Shown piece by piece: positions 50,547 through 59,628 of a stretch of DNA of 64,000 nucleotides. A program made the position numbers and the translations under genes. Source of the stretch: VRUE01 sp963707965 (GTDB taxonomy: Bacteria; Actinomycetota; Thermoleophilia; Solirubrobacterales; 70-9). Below the pieces are notes generated by a model. That model was not told where the DNA came from. It ran no database searches and saw only the letters and a program-made list of their open reading frames with translations. Location: NCBI GenBank assembly GCA_963707965.1, contig CAVPRR010000006.1, forward strand, positions 372,001-436,000, given 5' to 3'. How positions within the stretch are numbered: the stretch's first letter is position 1; each line of letters starts with the position of its first letter.

Positions 50547-50587
50547 ATTATAGGTCTCTCCGTCGAAGGTTCAACCCCAGGTTGAAC
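50547..50587 (-). promoter_or_regulatory. Strong sigma-70-type promoter within a 19-bp dyad, RsiG-like/FHA/MerR operon
   Basis: On the minus strand TTGAAC (50569-50574), a 16-bp spacer and TATAAT (50547-50552) form the best promoter in the window. The -35 box lies in a perfect dyad, GTTCAACC-CCA-GGTTGAAC (50569-50587). The dyad is not at the 19-bp spacing of MerR activators, so a repressor at the -35 box is more likely. It also lies right after the pgsA stop and could act as its terminator hairpin. Confidence 0.7.
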
Positions 50588-50592
50588 GTTTA

Positions 50593-51243
50593 TCAGGACT
50601 GGGCGTCACCTTGCGTCGCGCCCGCTCGCACGGCTCTCAACCCAGCCCGCGCATAGAGCACCGTTGCGGCGATCGCCAGGCCGAGCCCGAAGATCAGCAG
50701 GGCCGCTGCCACCCAACCTTCCACCAGCAGGGCGAGGAAGATCCCCCCCATGATCGGGAAGACTGAGATCCGCCCCGGCCAGTTGACGGCGATCTCGGCC
50801 CCGTGGCGCAGTCCGTACTGGGCGAGGAGGAGCATGGCCAGCTCACGGGCGACGAGCAGGGCGAGGGCCCAGCGCGGGAGCAGCTCGAAGTGCCAGCACA
50901 CGGCCGCGCCGGAGAGGATGGTGAGCCGGTCGACCAGCGGGTCGAGGACCGCCCCGAGCCGGCTGTACTGTCCGGTGACGCGTGCCAGGAAGCCGTCGAG
51001 GTAGTCGCCGGCGGCGATCAGCCAGAAGACCGCGGCAGCAGCAGCGCTGCGCCCGTCGCCCGATTCGAATGCAAGGTAGAGGAAGAGCGGGATTGCAGCG
51101 AGGCGCGCGAGACCGACCAGGTTCGGAAGCGTCCACGGGTTCAGCGGCGCGCCCTCGCGCGTCTGCCGGGGAGGCGGCCCACTGCGATCCAACCCAAGAA
51201 GGCGACGCAGGCGGCCGCGGCCAAACGGAGCGGTTTCAGCCAT
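50593..51243 (-). CDS. pgsA: CDP-alcohol phosphatidyltransferase (PgsA-like)
   Basis: 216 residues from the ATG at 51243. The CDP-alcohol motif DG-x2-AR-x8-G-x3-D-x3-D is fully present (DYLDGFLARVTGQYSRLGAVLDPLVDR). Five or so hydrophobic helices. Likely CDP-diacylglycerol-glycerol-3-phosphate 3-phosphatidyltransferase, the first step to phosphatidylglycerol and cardiolipin, although cardiolipin or inositol-phosphate synthases share the motif. Overlaps the proS stop by 8 bp. Confidence 0.88.
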   Translation of the reverse strand: MAETAPFGRGRLRRLLGLDRSGPPPRQTREGAPLNPWTLPNLVGLARLAAIPLFLYLAFESGDGRSAAAAAVFWLIAAGDYLDGFLARVTGQYSRLGAVLDPLVDRLTILSGAAVCWHFELLPRWALALLVARELAMLLLAQYGLRHGAEIAVNWPGRISVFPIMGGIFLALLVEGWVAAALLIFGLGLAIAATVLYARAGLRAVRAGATQGDAQS

Positions 51244-52927
51244 CGAGCGCCCCGAGTACCTCCAGGGCCTGCTCGGCGGCGGCCTCCACGGGCAGCCGGT
51301 GCTCGGTGCCGCCGGCGCGCTCGGTCGCCTCGACGACACCTTCCGCCAGGCCCCGGCGCCCGACGACCAGCCTGAGCGGACAGCCAAGCAGCTCCGCGTC
51401 CGTCAGCTTCTCGCCGGGCCCGGCGTCACGGTCGTCGTAGAGGACGTCGTTGCCGAGCCGCTCTCGCAGCTCCTCGTAGAGCTTGTCGGCTGCCTCCCGC
51501 TCCGGCTCGCCGGCCTTGGCGAGCGAGACCAGATGAACCTTCCACGGCGCGAGCGAGGCGGGCCAGACGATCCCGCGATCGTCGGCGCCCTGCTCGATCG
51601 CCGCTGCCGCGATCCGTGCCGGCCCGATCCCATAGCTGCCCATCACGATGTGGCGCTCGGCGCCGCTCTCGTCGAGGTAGGTAGCCCCGAGCGGCTCCGA
51701 GTAGCGCGTTCCCAGCTTGAATATGTTGCCCACCTCGATCGCCGGCTCGATCGCGATCTCCCCCCCGCCGGGCGCTGTATCGCCGGCCTCGACCGTGCGG
51801 AAGTCCATCTCCTCGAAGGAGAAGTCCCGACCGGGCTGCACGCCGCGCAGGTGCGCGTCGGCTCGGTTGGCACCGGCCACGTAGGAGTCGCCGGCGATCG
51901 CCGCGTCCTTGATCGTTGGCAGGTTCACCCCGACCGGGCCGACGTATCCGACCGGCCCCAGCTCGGCCTCGATCTCCTCGGCGTGCGCCGGCCGGAAGTC
52001 CGCGCCGAGCGCGTTGCGGAGCTTGATCTCGTTGAGCCGGTGATCGCCGCGGACCAGCGCCAGCATCGGCCCCCTGCCGTCGACGACGATCGGCATCGCC
52101 TTGATCAGGGCGCCCGCCGGCACGCCAAGCGCGCCGGCGACCTCCTCCACCGTCGTCAATCCCGGTGTCGAGACCTCCTCGGGCTCGCTCAGCGCCGCCG
52201 GCAGCTCAACCGGCTGGGGCTCGGCGGAGGCCACCTCGACGTTGGCCGCGTAGCCGGGCGCCAGCGCCACCTCGTTCTCGCCCGCTGCGCAGGGCGCCAT
52301 GTACTCGTGCGCGCCGGAGCCACCCATCATGCCGACGTCGGACTCAACCCTGTAGGTGCGCAACCCGCAGCGCTCGAAGATCCGCTGGTAGGCGTCGCTC
52401 TGAAGCCCGTAGGAGCGCTCGAGGCCCTCCTCGTCGCGGTCGAAGGAGTAGGCGTCCTTCATCGTGAACTCCCGCGTGCGCAGGACGCCGGCCCGCGGTC
52501 GCGGCTCGTCGCGCTCCTTGGTCTGGATGTGGAAGAGCATCAGCGGCAGGTCTCGGTAGGAGCGAACGTCTCTCGCCACGTGGTGCGTGAGGCACTCCTC
52601 GTGCGTCATCGCGAGGACCATCGGGGCGCCCCTGCGGTCCTCGAGCTTGAACAGCTCCTCGATCGCGTAGCGCCCCGTCTTGCGCCAGGGCTCGGCCGGC
52701 TGCAGGACGGGCATCAGCATCTCCTGGCACCCGATCGCCTCCATCTCTTCGCGGATCATCGCCTCGATTCGGCGCTGGACCCTCCACCCGGCGGGCAGGT
52801 AGGTCCACAGGCCCGCACCGAGCTGCCGGATCAACCCCGCCCTGACCATCAGCTTGTGGGACACCGCCTCCGCATCGGCCGGGGGGTCCTTGAGCGTTGG
52901 CAGGAACGTCTCCGAGAATCGAGTCAC
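51236..52927 (-). CDS. proS: Prolyl-tRNA synthetase
   Basis: 563 residues, bacterial type with editing insert. Class II motif 1 LMVRAGLIRQLGAGLWTYLPAG, motif 2 MLFHIQTKERDEPRPRAGVLRTREFTMKDAYSF, insertion (INS) domain including GVPAGALIKAMPIVVDG, motif 3 GSYGIGPARIAAAAIEQ, and an anticodon-binding C-terminus. GTG 52927 is 6 nt after TAGGTT (52934-52939, minus). Confidence 0.96.
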   Translation of the reverse strand: MTRFSETFLPTLKDPPADAEAVSHKLMVRAGLIRQLGAGLWTYLPAGWRVQRRIEAMIREEMEAIGCQEMLMPVLQPAEPWRKTGRYAIEELFKLEDRRGAPMVLAMTHEECLTHHVARDVRSYRDLPLMLFHIQTKERDEPRPRAGVLRTREFTMKDAYSFDRDEEGLERSYGLQSDAYQRIFERCGLRTYRVESDVGMMGGSGAHEYMAPCAAGENEVALAPGYAANVEVASAEPQPVELPAALSEPEEVSTPGLTTVEEVAGALGVPAGALIKAMPIVVDGRGPMLALVRGDHRLNEIKLRNALGADFRPAHAEEIEAELGPVGYVGPVGVNLPTIKDAAIAGDSYVAGANRADAHLRGVQPGRDFSFEEMDFRTVEAGDTAPGGGEIAIEPAIEVGNIFKLGTRYSEPLGATYLDESGAERHIVMGSYGIGPARIAAAAIEQGADDRGIVWPASLAPWKVHLVSLAKAGEPEREAADKLYEELRERLGNDVLYDDRDAGPGEKLTDAELLGCPLRLVVGRRGLAEGVVEATERAGGTEHRLPVEAAAEQALEVLGALDG

Positions 52928-52984
52928 AGCGGAAACCTATACGGGACATTGGCGGCGAGGGCCCGGGGCCCGGCCCTCCGCGTG

Positions 52985-54238
52985 CTATGCCCTGGTGAAG
53001 CGGCGCCCGGCGGTCGGTGAGGCGTCCTCATCCAGCAGAACGCGGTCCGACTCGCCCTTTTCTGCCGCCTCATGCTCCATCTGGGCGATCTTCTCGGGTG
53101 TCAGGTCGCCCGCGTTCTCCTCCTCGATCTTCGCCAGCCAGGCGGCCCCCTCCCCCGCCTTCGCCGCGTCGATCTCGACCCTGCCGCGATCCAGCGAGCG
53201 GTCGATCTCCTCGAACAGGGAATCGACCAGGTCCGCCTGGGGGACCTTCCGCAGCGGCTTGCCGTGGGCGAAGATCAACCCCTCATTCTTGGCGCCGGTG
53301 ATGCCGAAGTCGGCGTGGCTGGCCTCGCCGATCCCGTTCACCGCGCAGCCCAACACGGCGACCTCGATCGGCTCCACGTAGCGCTCCAGGCGCTGCTCGA
53401 TCTCGGCCACGACCGAATCCATGTCGAACTGGAGACGGCCGCAGGTCGGGCAGGCGATCAGCACCGGCCCGTGCTGGCGCAGATGCAGCGACTTGAGGAT
53501 CTCCCATGCGACCTTCACCTCCTCCTCGGCGTGGAAGGTGGAGAGGCTGATGCGGATCGTGTCGCCAACCCCGTCTGCGAGAAGCGTGCCGAGCCCAACC
53601 GCGGACTTCAGCGACCCCGACCATTTGGTCCCCGCCTCGGTGACGCCGAGGTGCAGCGGGTAGGGAATCTTCTCCGCCAGCAGACGGTTGGCGGCGATTG
53701 TGTTGGGGACGTTGGTGGACTTGATCGAGACCTTGAAGTCCGTGAAGTCGAGGCTCTCCATCAGGTCGACGAACTCGACCGCGGCAGCTACCAGAGCCTC
53801 GACCGGGCTCTCCCGCTCCAGCGCGTGCAGGTGCTTGGGCAGGGACCCGGAGTTGACTCCGATCCGCATCGGCACGCCGGCGGCGGTCGCCCGCACCGCC
53901 ACCTCGGCGACCTTCTCGCGGCCCCCGATGTTGCCCGGGTTGAGCCGGATGCAGTGGGCGCCGGCGTCGATCGCCTTCAGTGCCAGCGTGTGGTTGAAGT
54001 GGATGTCGGCGATAACCGGGATCGGCGAGTCCTCGACGATCGTCCTCAGCGCCTCGACGTCCTTGTCCCGGGGCACGGCCACCCGCACCAGGTCCGCCCC
54101 GGCCTCGGCGACCTTGCGAATCTGCTCCATCGTCGCCGCCAGGTTGGCGGTCTCCGTCTTGGTCATCGTCTGCACCGCCACCGGCGCGCCGCCGCCGATC
54201 GGCACGCCGCCGACGAAGATCTGCCGCTTCGAAGCCAT
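52985..54238 (-). CDS. ispG: 4-hydroxy-3-methylbut-2-enyl-diphosphate synthase (IspG/GcpE)
   Basis: 417 residues. TIM-barrel part: QTMTKTETANLAATMEQI, ADIHFNHTLALKAIDAGAHCIRLNPGNIGG, SGSLPKHL, HLGVTEAGTKW. The C-terminal iron-sulfur domain has ACPTCGR and LGCAVNGIGEASHADFGITG, the three cluster Cys. Penultimate MEP-pathway enzyme. ATG 54238 is preferred over TTG 54244 because TACCCT (54245-54250) lies 6 nt upstream. The tail after residue ~355 is acidic and extra. Confidence 0.95.
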   Translation of the reverse strand: MASKRQIFVGGVPIGGGAPVAVQTMTKTETANLAATMEQIRKVAEAGADLVRVAVPRDKDVEALRTIVEDSPIPVIADIHFNHTLALKAIDAGAHCIRLNPGNIGGREKVAEVAVRATAAGVPMRIGVNSGSLPKHLHALERESPVEALVAAAVEFVDLMESLDFTDFKVSIKSTNVPNTIAANRLLAEKIPYPLHLGVTEAGTKWSGSLKSAVGLGTLLADGVGDTIRISLSTFHAEEEVKVAWEILKSLHLRQHGPVLIACPTCGRLQFDMDSVVAEIEQRLERYVEPIEVAVLGCAVNGIGEASHADFGITGAKNEGLIFAHGKPLRKVPQADLVDSLFEEIDRSLDRGRVEIDAAKAGEGAAWLAKIEEENAGDLTPEKIAQMEHEAAEKGESDRVLLDEDASPTAGRRFTRA

Positions 54239-54273
54239 ACGCAAAGGGTATCCGTGCGGCGCGCTGGACCGGC

Positions 54274-55365
54274 CTAGCGCACGCCGAACCCTTCGCCGCC
54301 GAGGCGGCCAACGTCGTTGCTGAGCCCGATGAAGAAAAGAACCGCGAACAGGGCGATTCCGATCACCGAGGCGCGCTCCATCACTCGCAGCGACACCGGC
54401 TTGCCGCGCACCTTCTCGACCAGGCTCCAGAAGATGTGGCCGCCGTCGAGGGGCAGGAGCGGCAGCAGATTGAAGAGTCCGAGTGAGAGGCTCACCAGCG
54501 CCAGCAGGAGCAGCGACCTGTCGGCGCCTGCATCGACGGCTTCATGCCCGGCACTGCTGATCCCAACAACGCTCGAGATCTGCTTGCGCTGTTCGGCTTC
54601 GAAGAGGCGCGCGACGACCGATGCTGTCTTATGGGTGACGAACCACATCGTGTCAACCGCATGGCTGGCCGCCTTGATGGGCCCCACGGATTCGTGCCGG
54701 GTGCCGTAGGAGAACCCGATCAGCGCGCGGCCGGCTTCCTTGTCGTACTCGGGGCGCACGGAGATCGTTCGGGTGCTGCCGCTGCGACGAATTGTGAGCT
54801 CTACCGGAGCTGCGGCGGTGCAGCCGTCGACCTGCCGCCCCGGGCATTTGTGCGACGCAACCTGCTTGGCGAAGCGTTCGAGACGGGCGTCGCGGCCGAG
54901 GTTCCGGAATGCCTTCCCGTCCACCGCAAGGATCTGGTCCCCCGCCTGCAGAGCCCGCGAAGCAGGAGTGCCCGCCCTTATCTCGCCGACCGACTGGGTC
55001 CCCTGCTGCGAAAAGAAGAGGAACACGAAGAAGAACAGCGCGAACGCGAACAGGATGTTGACGACCGGCCCCGCCGCTGTCACCACGATCCGCTTCCAGA
55101 CGGGCTGGCGATAGTAGGCGCGGTGCGCAGCCTCCGGAGGCACGTCCTCCTCCGGGTTCATGCCGGTGATTTTCACGTAGCCACCGAGCGGGATCGCGGC
55201 GATCCCGTACTCGGTCTCCCCTCTCTTGACCGAGAGCAGCCGCGGACCGAAGAACAGGAAGAACCTCTCCACGCGCATGCCGGTCGCCTTGGCGGCAACG
55301 AAGTGGCCCGCCTCGTGGAGGATGATCAGGAAGCAGAGGCCCCCGAGTGCCAGCAGCCAGCTCAT
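54274..55365 (-). CDS. rseP: Site-2 intramembrane metalloprotease RseP
   Basis: 363 residues from the ATG at 55365. Zinc motif HEAGH (about 20-24, ILHEAGHFVAAKATGM), GGYVKITGM, a single PDZ domain (about 130-225, GTPASRALQAGDQILAVDG), and the second metal motif LLPLLPLDGGHIFWSLVEKV. Cleaves membrane-anchored anti-sigma factors in regulated intramembrane proteolysis. The start overlaps the dxr stop (ATGA). Confidence 0.93.
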   Translation of the reverse strand: MSWLLALGGLCFLIILHEAGHFVAAKATGMRVERFFLFFGPRLLSVKRGETEYGIAAIPLGGYVKITGMNPEEDVPPEAAHRAYYRQPVWKRIVVTAAGPVVNILFAFALFFFVFLFFSQQGTQSVGEIRAGTPASRALQAGDQILAVDGKAFRNLGRDARLERFAKQVASHKCPGRQVDGCTAAAPVELTIRRSGSTRTISVRPEYDKEAGRALIGFSYGTRHESVGPIKAASHAVDTMWFVTHKTASVVARLFEAEQRKQISSVVGISSAGHEAVDAGADRSLLLLALVSLSLGLFNLLPLLPLDGGHIFWSLVEKVRGKPVSLRVMERASVIGIALFAVLFFIGLSNDVGRLGGEGFGVR

Positions 55366-56507
55366 ACGGCTGCCAGCTCCCCGACCTGCTCCTCGGTGCG
55401 GCGACGCGCCTCCGCATCGACGGCAAAGAGGTCGTCGAAGTGCGTCACCTGGCTGGCCGGCATCTGCTCCAGCACCCGCTCGACAGCGGCAGCAATCCCC
55501 GTGAAGGCGATCCTCCCCTCCAGGAAGGCGGCGACAGCGACCTCGTCGGCCGCGTTGAGCACGCATGGTGCCGTCCCCCCCGCGCGACCGGCCCCCAGGG
55601 CCAGTCGCAGACACGCGAACGTCGTGAGGTCCGGCGGTTCGAACGTCAGCTCGCCAACCGCGGTGAGGTCGAGTCGCTCCACGTTCACGTCGGCGCGCTC
55701 GGGAAAGTGCAGGGCATAGGAGATCGGCACTCGCATGTCGGGGTAGCCGAGATGCGCGAGGGAAGCGCCGTCGTTGAGGTCGATCATCGAGTGGACGATC
55801 GACTGCGGGTGGACCACCACCTCGATCCGCTCGTATGGAACGCCAAAGAGATGGTGGGCCTCGATTGCCTCGAACCCCTTGTTCATCAGGGTCGCCGAGT
55901 CGATCGTTATCCGCCCGCCCATGCGCCAGGTCGGGTGGGCAAGCGCCTCCTCGACGCTGACGCCCGACAGGTCGGTGCGACCACGGAAGGGGCCGCCCGA
56001 GGCCGTCAGCACCAGCCGCTCCACCGTGCCCGGCTGCTCTGAGCCGATCAGCTGGAAGAGCGCGGAGTGCTCGGAATCCACGGGGACAAGGCGCGCCCCG
56101 GTCGCTTCGGCAAGCGCCGTCGTCAGCTCCCCGCCGACCACGAGGCTCTCCTTGTTGGCCAGCGCCACGTCGATCCCCTCGCCGAGCGCCACCACGGTCG
56201 GCCCCAGGCCGGCGGCGCCGACCATCCCGTTGAGGACCAGGTCCGCGCCGGAGGCGGCGATCAGCTCGCGGATGCCCTCATCGCCAGCGAGGACACGCCC
56301 GTCCCAGGCGGAACGCGCGCGCTCGGCAGCAGCGTCGCCCGCCAGCGCCACCGCCGGGACGCCGTGCTGGCGAGCCTGCTCCAACACCGCTTCCCAGCTG
56401 CTGTCCGCCGCCAACCCAACCACCTGCAGCCCGTCGGACTCAGCGACGATCTGCAGCGCCTGGGTCCCGATCGAGCCCGTCGAACCGAGTATGAGCAGCT
56501 TCTTCAT
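55362..56507 (-). CDS. dxr: 1-deoxy-D-xylulose 5-phosphate reductoisomerase
   Basis: 381 residues. NADPH-binding LILGSTGSIGTQALQIV at the N-terminus, ALANKESLVVGGELTT, VPVDSEHSALFQLI with the metal-binding acids, TASGGPFRG, MGGRITIDSATLMNKGFEAIEAHHLFGVPYERIEVVVHPQSIVHSMI. First committed MEP-pathway step and target of fosmidomycin. With ispG in the same run, isoprenoid supply is grouped with uppS. Preceded by a 154-bp gap holding a palindrome. Confidence 0.97.
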   Translation of the reverse strand: MKKLLILGSTGSIGTQALQIVAESDGLQVVGLAADSSWEAVLEQARQHGVPAVALAGDAAAERARSAWDGRVLAGDEGIRELIAASGADLVLNGMVGAAGLGPTVVALGEGIDVALANKESLVVGGELTTALAEATGARLVPVDSEHSALFQLIGSEQPGTVERLVLTASGGPFRGRTDLSGVSVEEALAHPTWRMGGRITIDSATLMNKGFEAIEAHHLFGVPYERIEVVVHPQSIVHSMIDLNDGASLAHLGYPDMRVPISYALHFPERADVNVERLDLTAVGELTFEPPDLTTFACLRLALGAGRAGGTAPCVLNAADEVAVAAFLEGRIAFTGIAAAVERVLEQMPASQVTHFDDLFAVDAEARRRTEEQVGELAAV

Positions 56508-56558
56508 TTCAGCGGCGTCCTCATTGGGTACAGAGGATAGGGACGGGACAACATCGCA

Positions 56559-56605
56559 CTGAGACTGCTCCTGTGTTTGTCATAGACGTACAAATGCAAG
56601 CTCAA
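56559..56605. repeat. Family-2 palindrome, degenerate copy 2
   Basis: CTGAGACTGC at the left and GACGTACAAATGCA...CTCAAC at the right repeat the arms of the palindrome at 39254-39298, but the left arm is altered and the stem is imperfect. A further AAATGCAGGCTC fragment follows near 56620. It fills most of the gap between cdsA and dxr. Confidence 0.6.
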
Positions 56606-56661
56606 CGTCACCATGGCGGCAAATGCAGGCTCGGGGGCGGGCGGACAGGGGAGTCAGCTGG

Positions 56662-57549
56662 TCAGTAGAGCAGCTGGACCGACAGGTAGTAGCCGACGAC
56701 GACCGTGAACAGGACAGCGTCGAGGCGGTCGAGCATCCCGCCGTGGGGCCCAAAGACGCGGCCCGTGTCCTTCTTGCCCAGGTCACGCTTGACCATCGAC
56801 TCGAAGAGGTCGCCGACCGGGGCCATCGCGGCCACCGCAGCTCCGATGATCAGGGCATCGGCCCCCGAGAGCCAGTCCTGGTAGAGGCCGGCGAACCAGA
56901 AGGCCATGGTGCCGATCACGAACCCCCCAACCAGTCCCTCCAGTGTCTTGTTCGGGGAAAGGGTGGGTGCAATCCTGTGCGACCCAAACATGCGGCCGGT
57001 CGCGTAGGCGCCGGTGTCGGCGGCAAAGGTCCCCACGAGGACGTCGATCAACAGCGCCGCGCCGTGGTCGGGCAGGTCTCGCAGCAGCACGGCGTGAACC
57101 ATCGGGATGCCGATCCAGACGATCCCGAGCAGCGTCACGCCCATCGACACGGTGGTGCCGTCACGGTGCCCGCGGTCGGCTCCGAAGGCGAAGAGCACGG
57201 GGAACGACGCAGCGAGGATCAGCAGGACGTTGAAGGCCGTCCCGTAGTGCGCGGCGAGGATCAGCGCGGCCAGCGCGATGTAGGCGGCGGTGCCGATCGG
57301 CCGAACGGCGCCCGTCATCACCATGTACTCCCGCAGGCAGATTGCCCCGATCGCGATCATTGCGATCGCAAAGGGCAGGCCCCCCACCGCCGTTATCGTG
57401 ATCGCGAAGACGATCCAGGGGATCGCGAAGAGGATCCTCCGCGCCGTCTCCCCCCGCAGCGGCTGGCGGCGCCGTGGCGGGCGCGGCGCCGGCCTGGGCG
57501 GCGCCTCGTCGGCGAACATCTCGTCGTCGAACAGGTCGCGCACCATCAC
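56662..57549 (-). CDS. cdsA: Phosphatidate cytidylyltransferase
   Basis: 295 residues, about eight membrane helices after a charged, Pro/Arg-rich N-terminus (PPRPAPRPPRRRQPLRG). The CdsA signature is present near the C-terminus: SMVKRDLGKKDTGRVFGPHGGMLDRLD. Makes CDP-diacylglycerol for phospholipid synthesis, feeding PgsA. GTG 57549 overlaps the uppS stop (GTGA); ATG 57546 is an alternative. Confidence 0.95.
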   Translation of the reverse strand: MMVRDLFDDEMFADEAPPRPAPRPPRRRQPLRGETARRILFAIPWIVFAITITAVGGLPFAIAMIAIGAICLREYMVMTGAVRPIGTAAYIALAALILAAHYGTAFNVLLILAASFPVLFAFGADRGHRDGTTVSMGVTLLGIVWIGIPMVHAVLLRDLPDHGAALLIDVLVGTFAADTGAYATGRMFGSHRIAPTLSPNKTLEGLVGGFVIGTMAFWFAGLYQDWLSGADALIIGAAVAAMAPVGDLFESMVKRDLGKKDTGRVFGPHGGMLDRLDAVLFTVVVGYYLSVQLLY

Positions 57550-58223
57550 TGGGCCCTTGCCCCGAAGCGGCGCTCGCGCTCTTCGTACTCGCGGAGGGAA
57601 TCCTCGAAAGCCTCACGCGTGAAATCCGGCCAGAGCTCGTCGCGGAACACGAGCTCCGAGTAGGCACACTGCCACAGCAGGTAATTGGAGATGCGCCGCT
57701 CGCCGCTGGTTCGAATCAGGAGGTCCGGGTCGTGCATCTCGGGCGCGTACAGGTTGCGCCGGAAGTCCTCCTCGGAGCCTCCCGTGAAGCGCTCTGCCGC
57801 ATCGACGATCTCCGCCCTGCCGCCGTAGTTGAACGCAACGTAGAGGGTGATGCGATCGTTGGCCACGGTTCGCTCTTCCGCCCACGCCATTCGCTCGACC
57901 AGGTCCGGGGCGACTCCGGCCCGTCGACCGATGAAGCGCATCCTCACGCCTTCGGCCTGAAGCTCGGGCGTCTCGGCGTCGATCCGTTCGGAGAACATCT
58001 TCATCAGCCCCTCGACCTCACCTGGCGGGCGCGACCAGTTCTCGGTCGAGAAGGAGAACACCGTCAGCTCGGCGATCCCAAGCTCGGCCGCGTCACGCAG
58101 CCGCGCCTTGACGGCATCGGCGCCGGCCCGGTGCCCCTCGACGACCGGCAGGCCCCGCTGCTGCGCCCAGCGGCCGTTGCCATCGGTGATGATCGCGACA
58201 TATCTAGGCGCGGTCACGGGCAA
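57546..58223 (-). CDS. uppS: Isoprenyl (undecaprenyl) diphosphate synthase
   Basis: 225 residues, cis-prenyltransferase. ITDGNGRWAQQRGLPVVEGHRAGA with the catalytic Asp, FSFSTENWSRP, and the C-terminal DLLIRTSGERRISNYLLWQCAYSELVF and WPDF. Builds the C55 lipid carrier of peptidoglycan synthesis; chain length cannot be fixed from sequence, and actinobacteria may make C50. TTG 58223 or GTG 58217 start. Confidence 0.95.
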   Translation of the reverse strand: MPVTAPRYVAIITDGNGRWAQQRGLPVVEGHRAGADAVKARLRDAAELGIAELTVFSFSTENWSRPPGEVEGLMKMFSERIDAETPELQAEGVRMRFIGRRAGVAPDLVERMAWAEERTVANDRITLYVAFNYGGRAEIVDAAERFTGGSEEDFRRNLYAPEMHDPDLLIRTSGERRISNYLLWQCAYSELVFRDELWPDFTREAFEDSLREYEERERRFGARAQ

Positions 58224-58257
58224 TACGCGATCCCGTGAGGCGGCAGGCCAAGCCTCC

Positions 58258-58821
58258 TCACACCTCCAGGATCTCCTCTTCCTTGCCCTTCAGCAGCGCG
58301 TCTATCTCGGCAATCGCCTCGTCTGTGTGCTTCTGAAGGGCCGACTCCGCCCGCCGCTCGTCGTCCTCGCCGGCTTCACCCTCCTTTTTGAGGTCCCGCA
58401 GGTCCTGCATCACATCGCGCCGGACGTTGCGAATCGCAACTCGCCCGTCCTCTGCGACACCGTGGACGACCTTGACCATCTCGCGGCGGCGCTCCTCGGT
58501 CAGCTCCGGAATCTGCAGCCGGATCAGATTGCCGTCGTTGCTCGGAACCAGGCCGATGTCGGACTCCTGAATCGCCTTCTCGATCGCCCCGATCGAGGAC
58601 TTGTCGAAGGGCGTCACCGTCAGCAGGCGCGCATCCGATGCGGCCACGTTCGCCAGCTGCTTGAGGGGTGCGGGCGATCCGTAGTAATCGACCGTGATGC
58701 GGTCCAGAAGGTGCGGCGAGGCGCGGCCCGTGCGCACGGTGGCCAGCTCGCCGCGGCTGGACTCCACCGACTTCTGCATGCGATCCCTGGCGTCGTTCAG
58801 CAGCTCGTCGATCAGCTCCAC
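58258..58821 (-). CDS. frr: Ribosome recycling factor
   Basis: 187 residues. Long coiled helices with the RRF core: LATVRTGRASPHLLDRITVDYYGSPAPLKQLANV, KAIQESDIGLVPSNDGNLIRLQIPELTEERRREMVKVV. Splits post-termination ribosomes with EF-G. GTG start; 16 bp after pyrH, forming the usual rpsB-tsf-pyrH-frr cluster. Confidence 0.97.
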   Translation of the reverse strand: MELIDELLNDARDRMQKSVESSRGELATVRTGRASPHLLDRITVDYYGSPAPLKQLANVAASDARLLTVTPFDKSSIGAIEKAIQESDIGLVPSNDGNLIRLQIPELTEERRREMVKVVHGVAEDGRVAIRNVRRDVMQDLRDLKKEGEAGEDDERRAESALQKHTDEAIAEIDALLKGKEEEILEV

Positions 58822-58837
58822 TGGATCCTCGTCTCGT

Positions 58838-59572
58838 TCACGTCGCGGGCCCGTTGGAGACCAGCGTGCCCACCGTTTCGCCGCACACGATCCTATCTAT
58901 GTTCCCCTCATCACCCATGTTGAAGACGTAGATCGGCAGGTCGTTGTCCATGCAGAGCGAAAGCGCGGTCGAGTCCATCACTTTCAACCCGCGCTCGATC
59001 ACCTCGCGGTGCGTGATTGCCGGGATGAACGAGGCATCGGGGTGTGTCACGGGGTCTGAGTCGTAGACACCCTCCACCCCCTTCTTGGCCATCAGGATCG
59101 CCTCGGCGCGAATCTCCAGGGAGCGCAGCGCAGCCGCGGTGTCGGTGGTGAAGTAGGGATTGCCGGTCCCGGCGGCAAAGATCACCACCCGCCCCTTCTC
59201 GAGGTGGCGCATGGCGCGGCGCCGGATGTAGGGCTCGGCCACCTCCTTGACGTCGATCGCGGACATCACCCTGGTGTGCTCGCCGATCTTCTCCAGTGCG
59301 TCCTGGAGCGTCAGGGCGTTGAGCACGGTTGCCAGCATCCCCATGTAGTCACCGGTCGCCCGGTCCATTCCATCGGCCGCTGCCTCAATGCCGCGAAAGA
59401 TGTTGCCGGCTCCCACCACGATCGCGACCTCGACGCCACGGGCGCGCACTGCGGCGACCTGCTGGGCGATCCGCTGCACCTCGTCGGCGTCGGTGCCGTA
59501 CGCGAGCTTCCCCATCAGCGCCTCGCCCGAGAGCTTCAGGAGGATGCGGCTGAATTTCGGCTCGGAGTCCAT
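58838..59572 (-). CDS. pyrH: Uridylate kinase
   Basis: 244 residues from the ATG at 59572. Amino-acid-kinase fold: RILLKLSGEALMG, VVGAGNIFRGIEAA, RVVIFAAGTGNPYFTTDTAAALR, KKGVEGVYDSDP, MDSTALSLCMDN. Phosphorylates UMP to UDP as a hexamer. TAGGCT lies 25 nt before the start (59598-59603, minus), so this gene may have its own short-leader promoter within the cluster. Confidence 0.96.
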   Translation of the reverse strand: MDSEPKFSRILLKLSGEALMGKLAYGTDADEVQRIAQQVAAVRARGVEVAIVVGAGNIFRGIEAAADGMDRATGDYMGMLATVLNALTLQDALEKIGEHTRVMSAIDVKEVAEPYIRRRAMRHLEKGRVVIFAAGTGNPYFTTDTAAALRSLEIRAEAILMAKKGVEGVYDSDPVTHPDASFIPAITHREVIERGLKVMDSTALSLCMDNDLPIYVFNMGDEGNIDRIVCGETVGTLVSNGPAT

Positions 59573-59628
59573 CGATTCGAGCAGGCTGCCCGCGGAGAGC
59601 CTATCCCCGAAACCCGCGTCCGGCGGCC

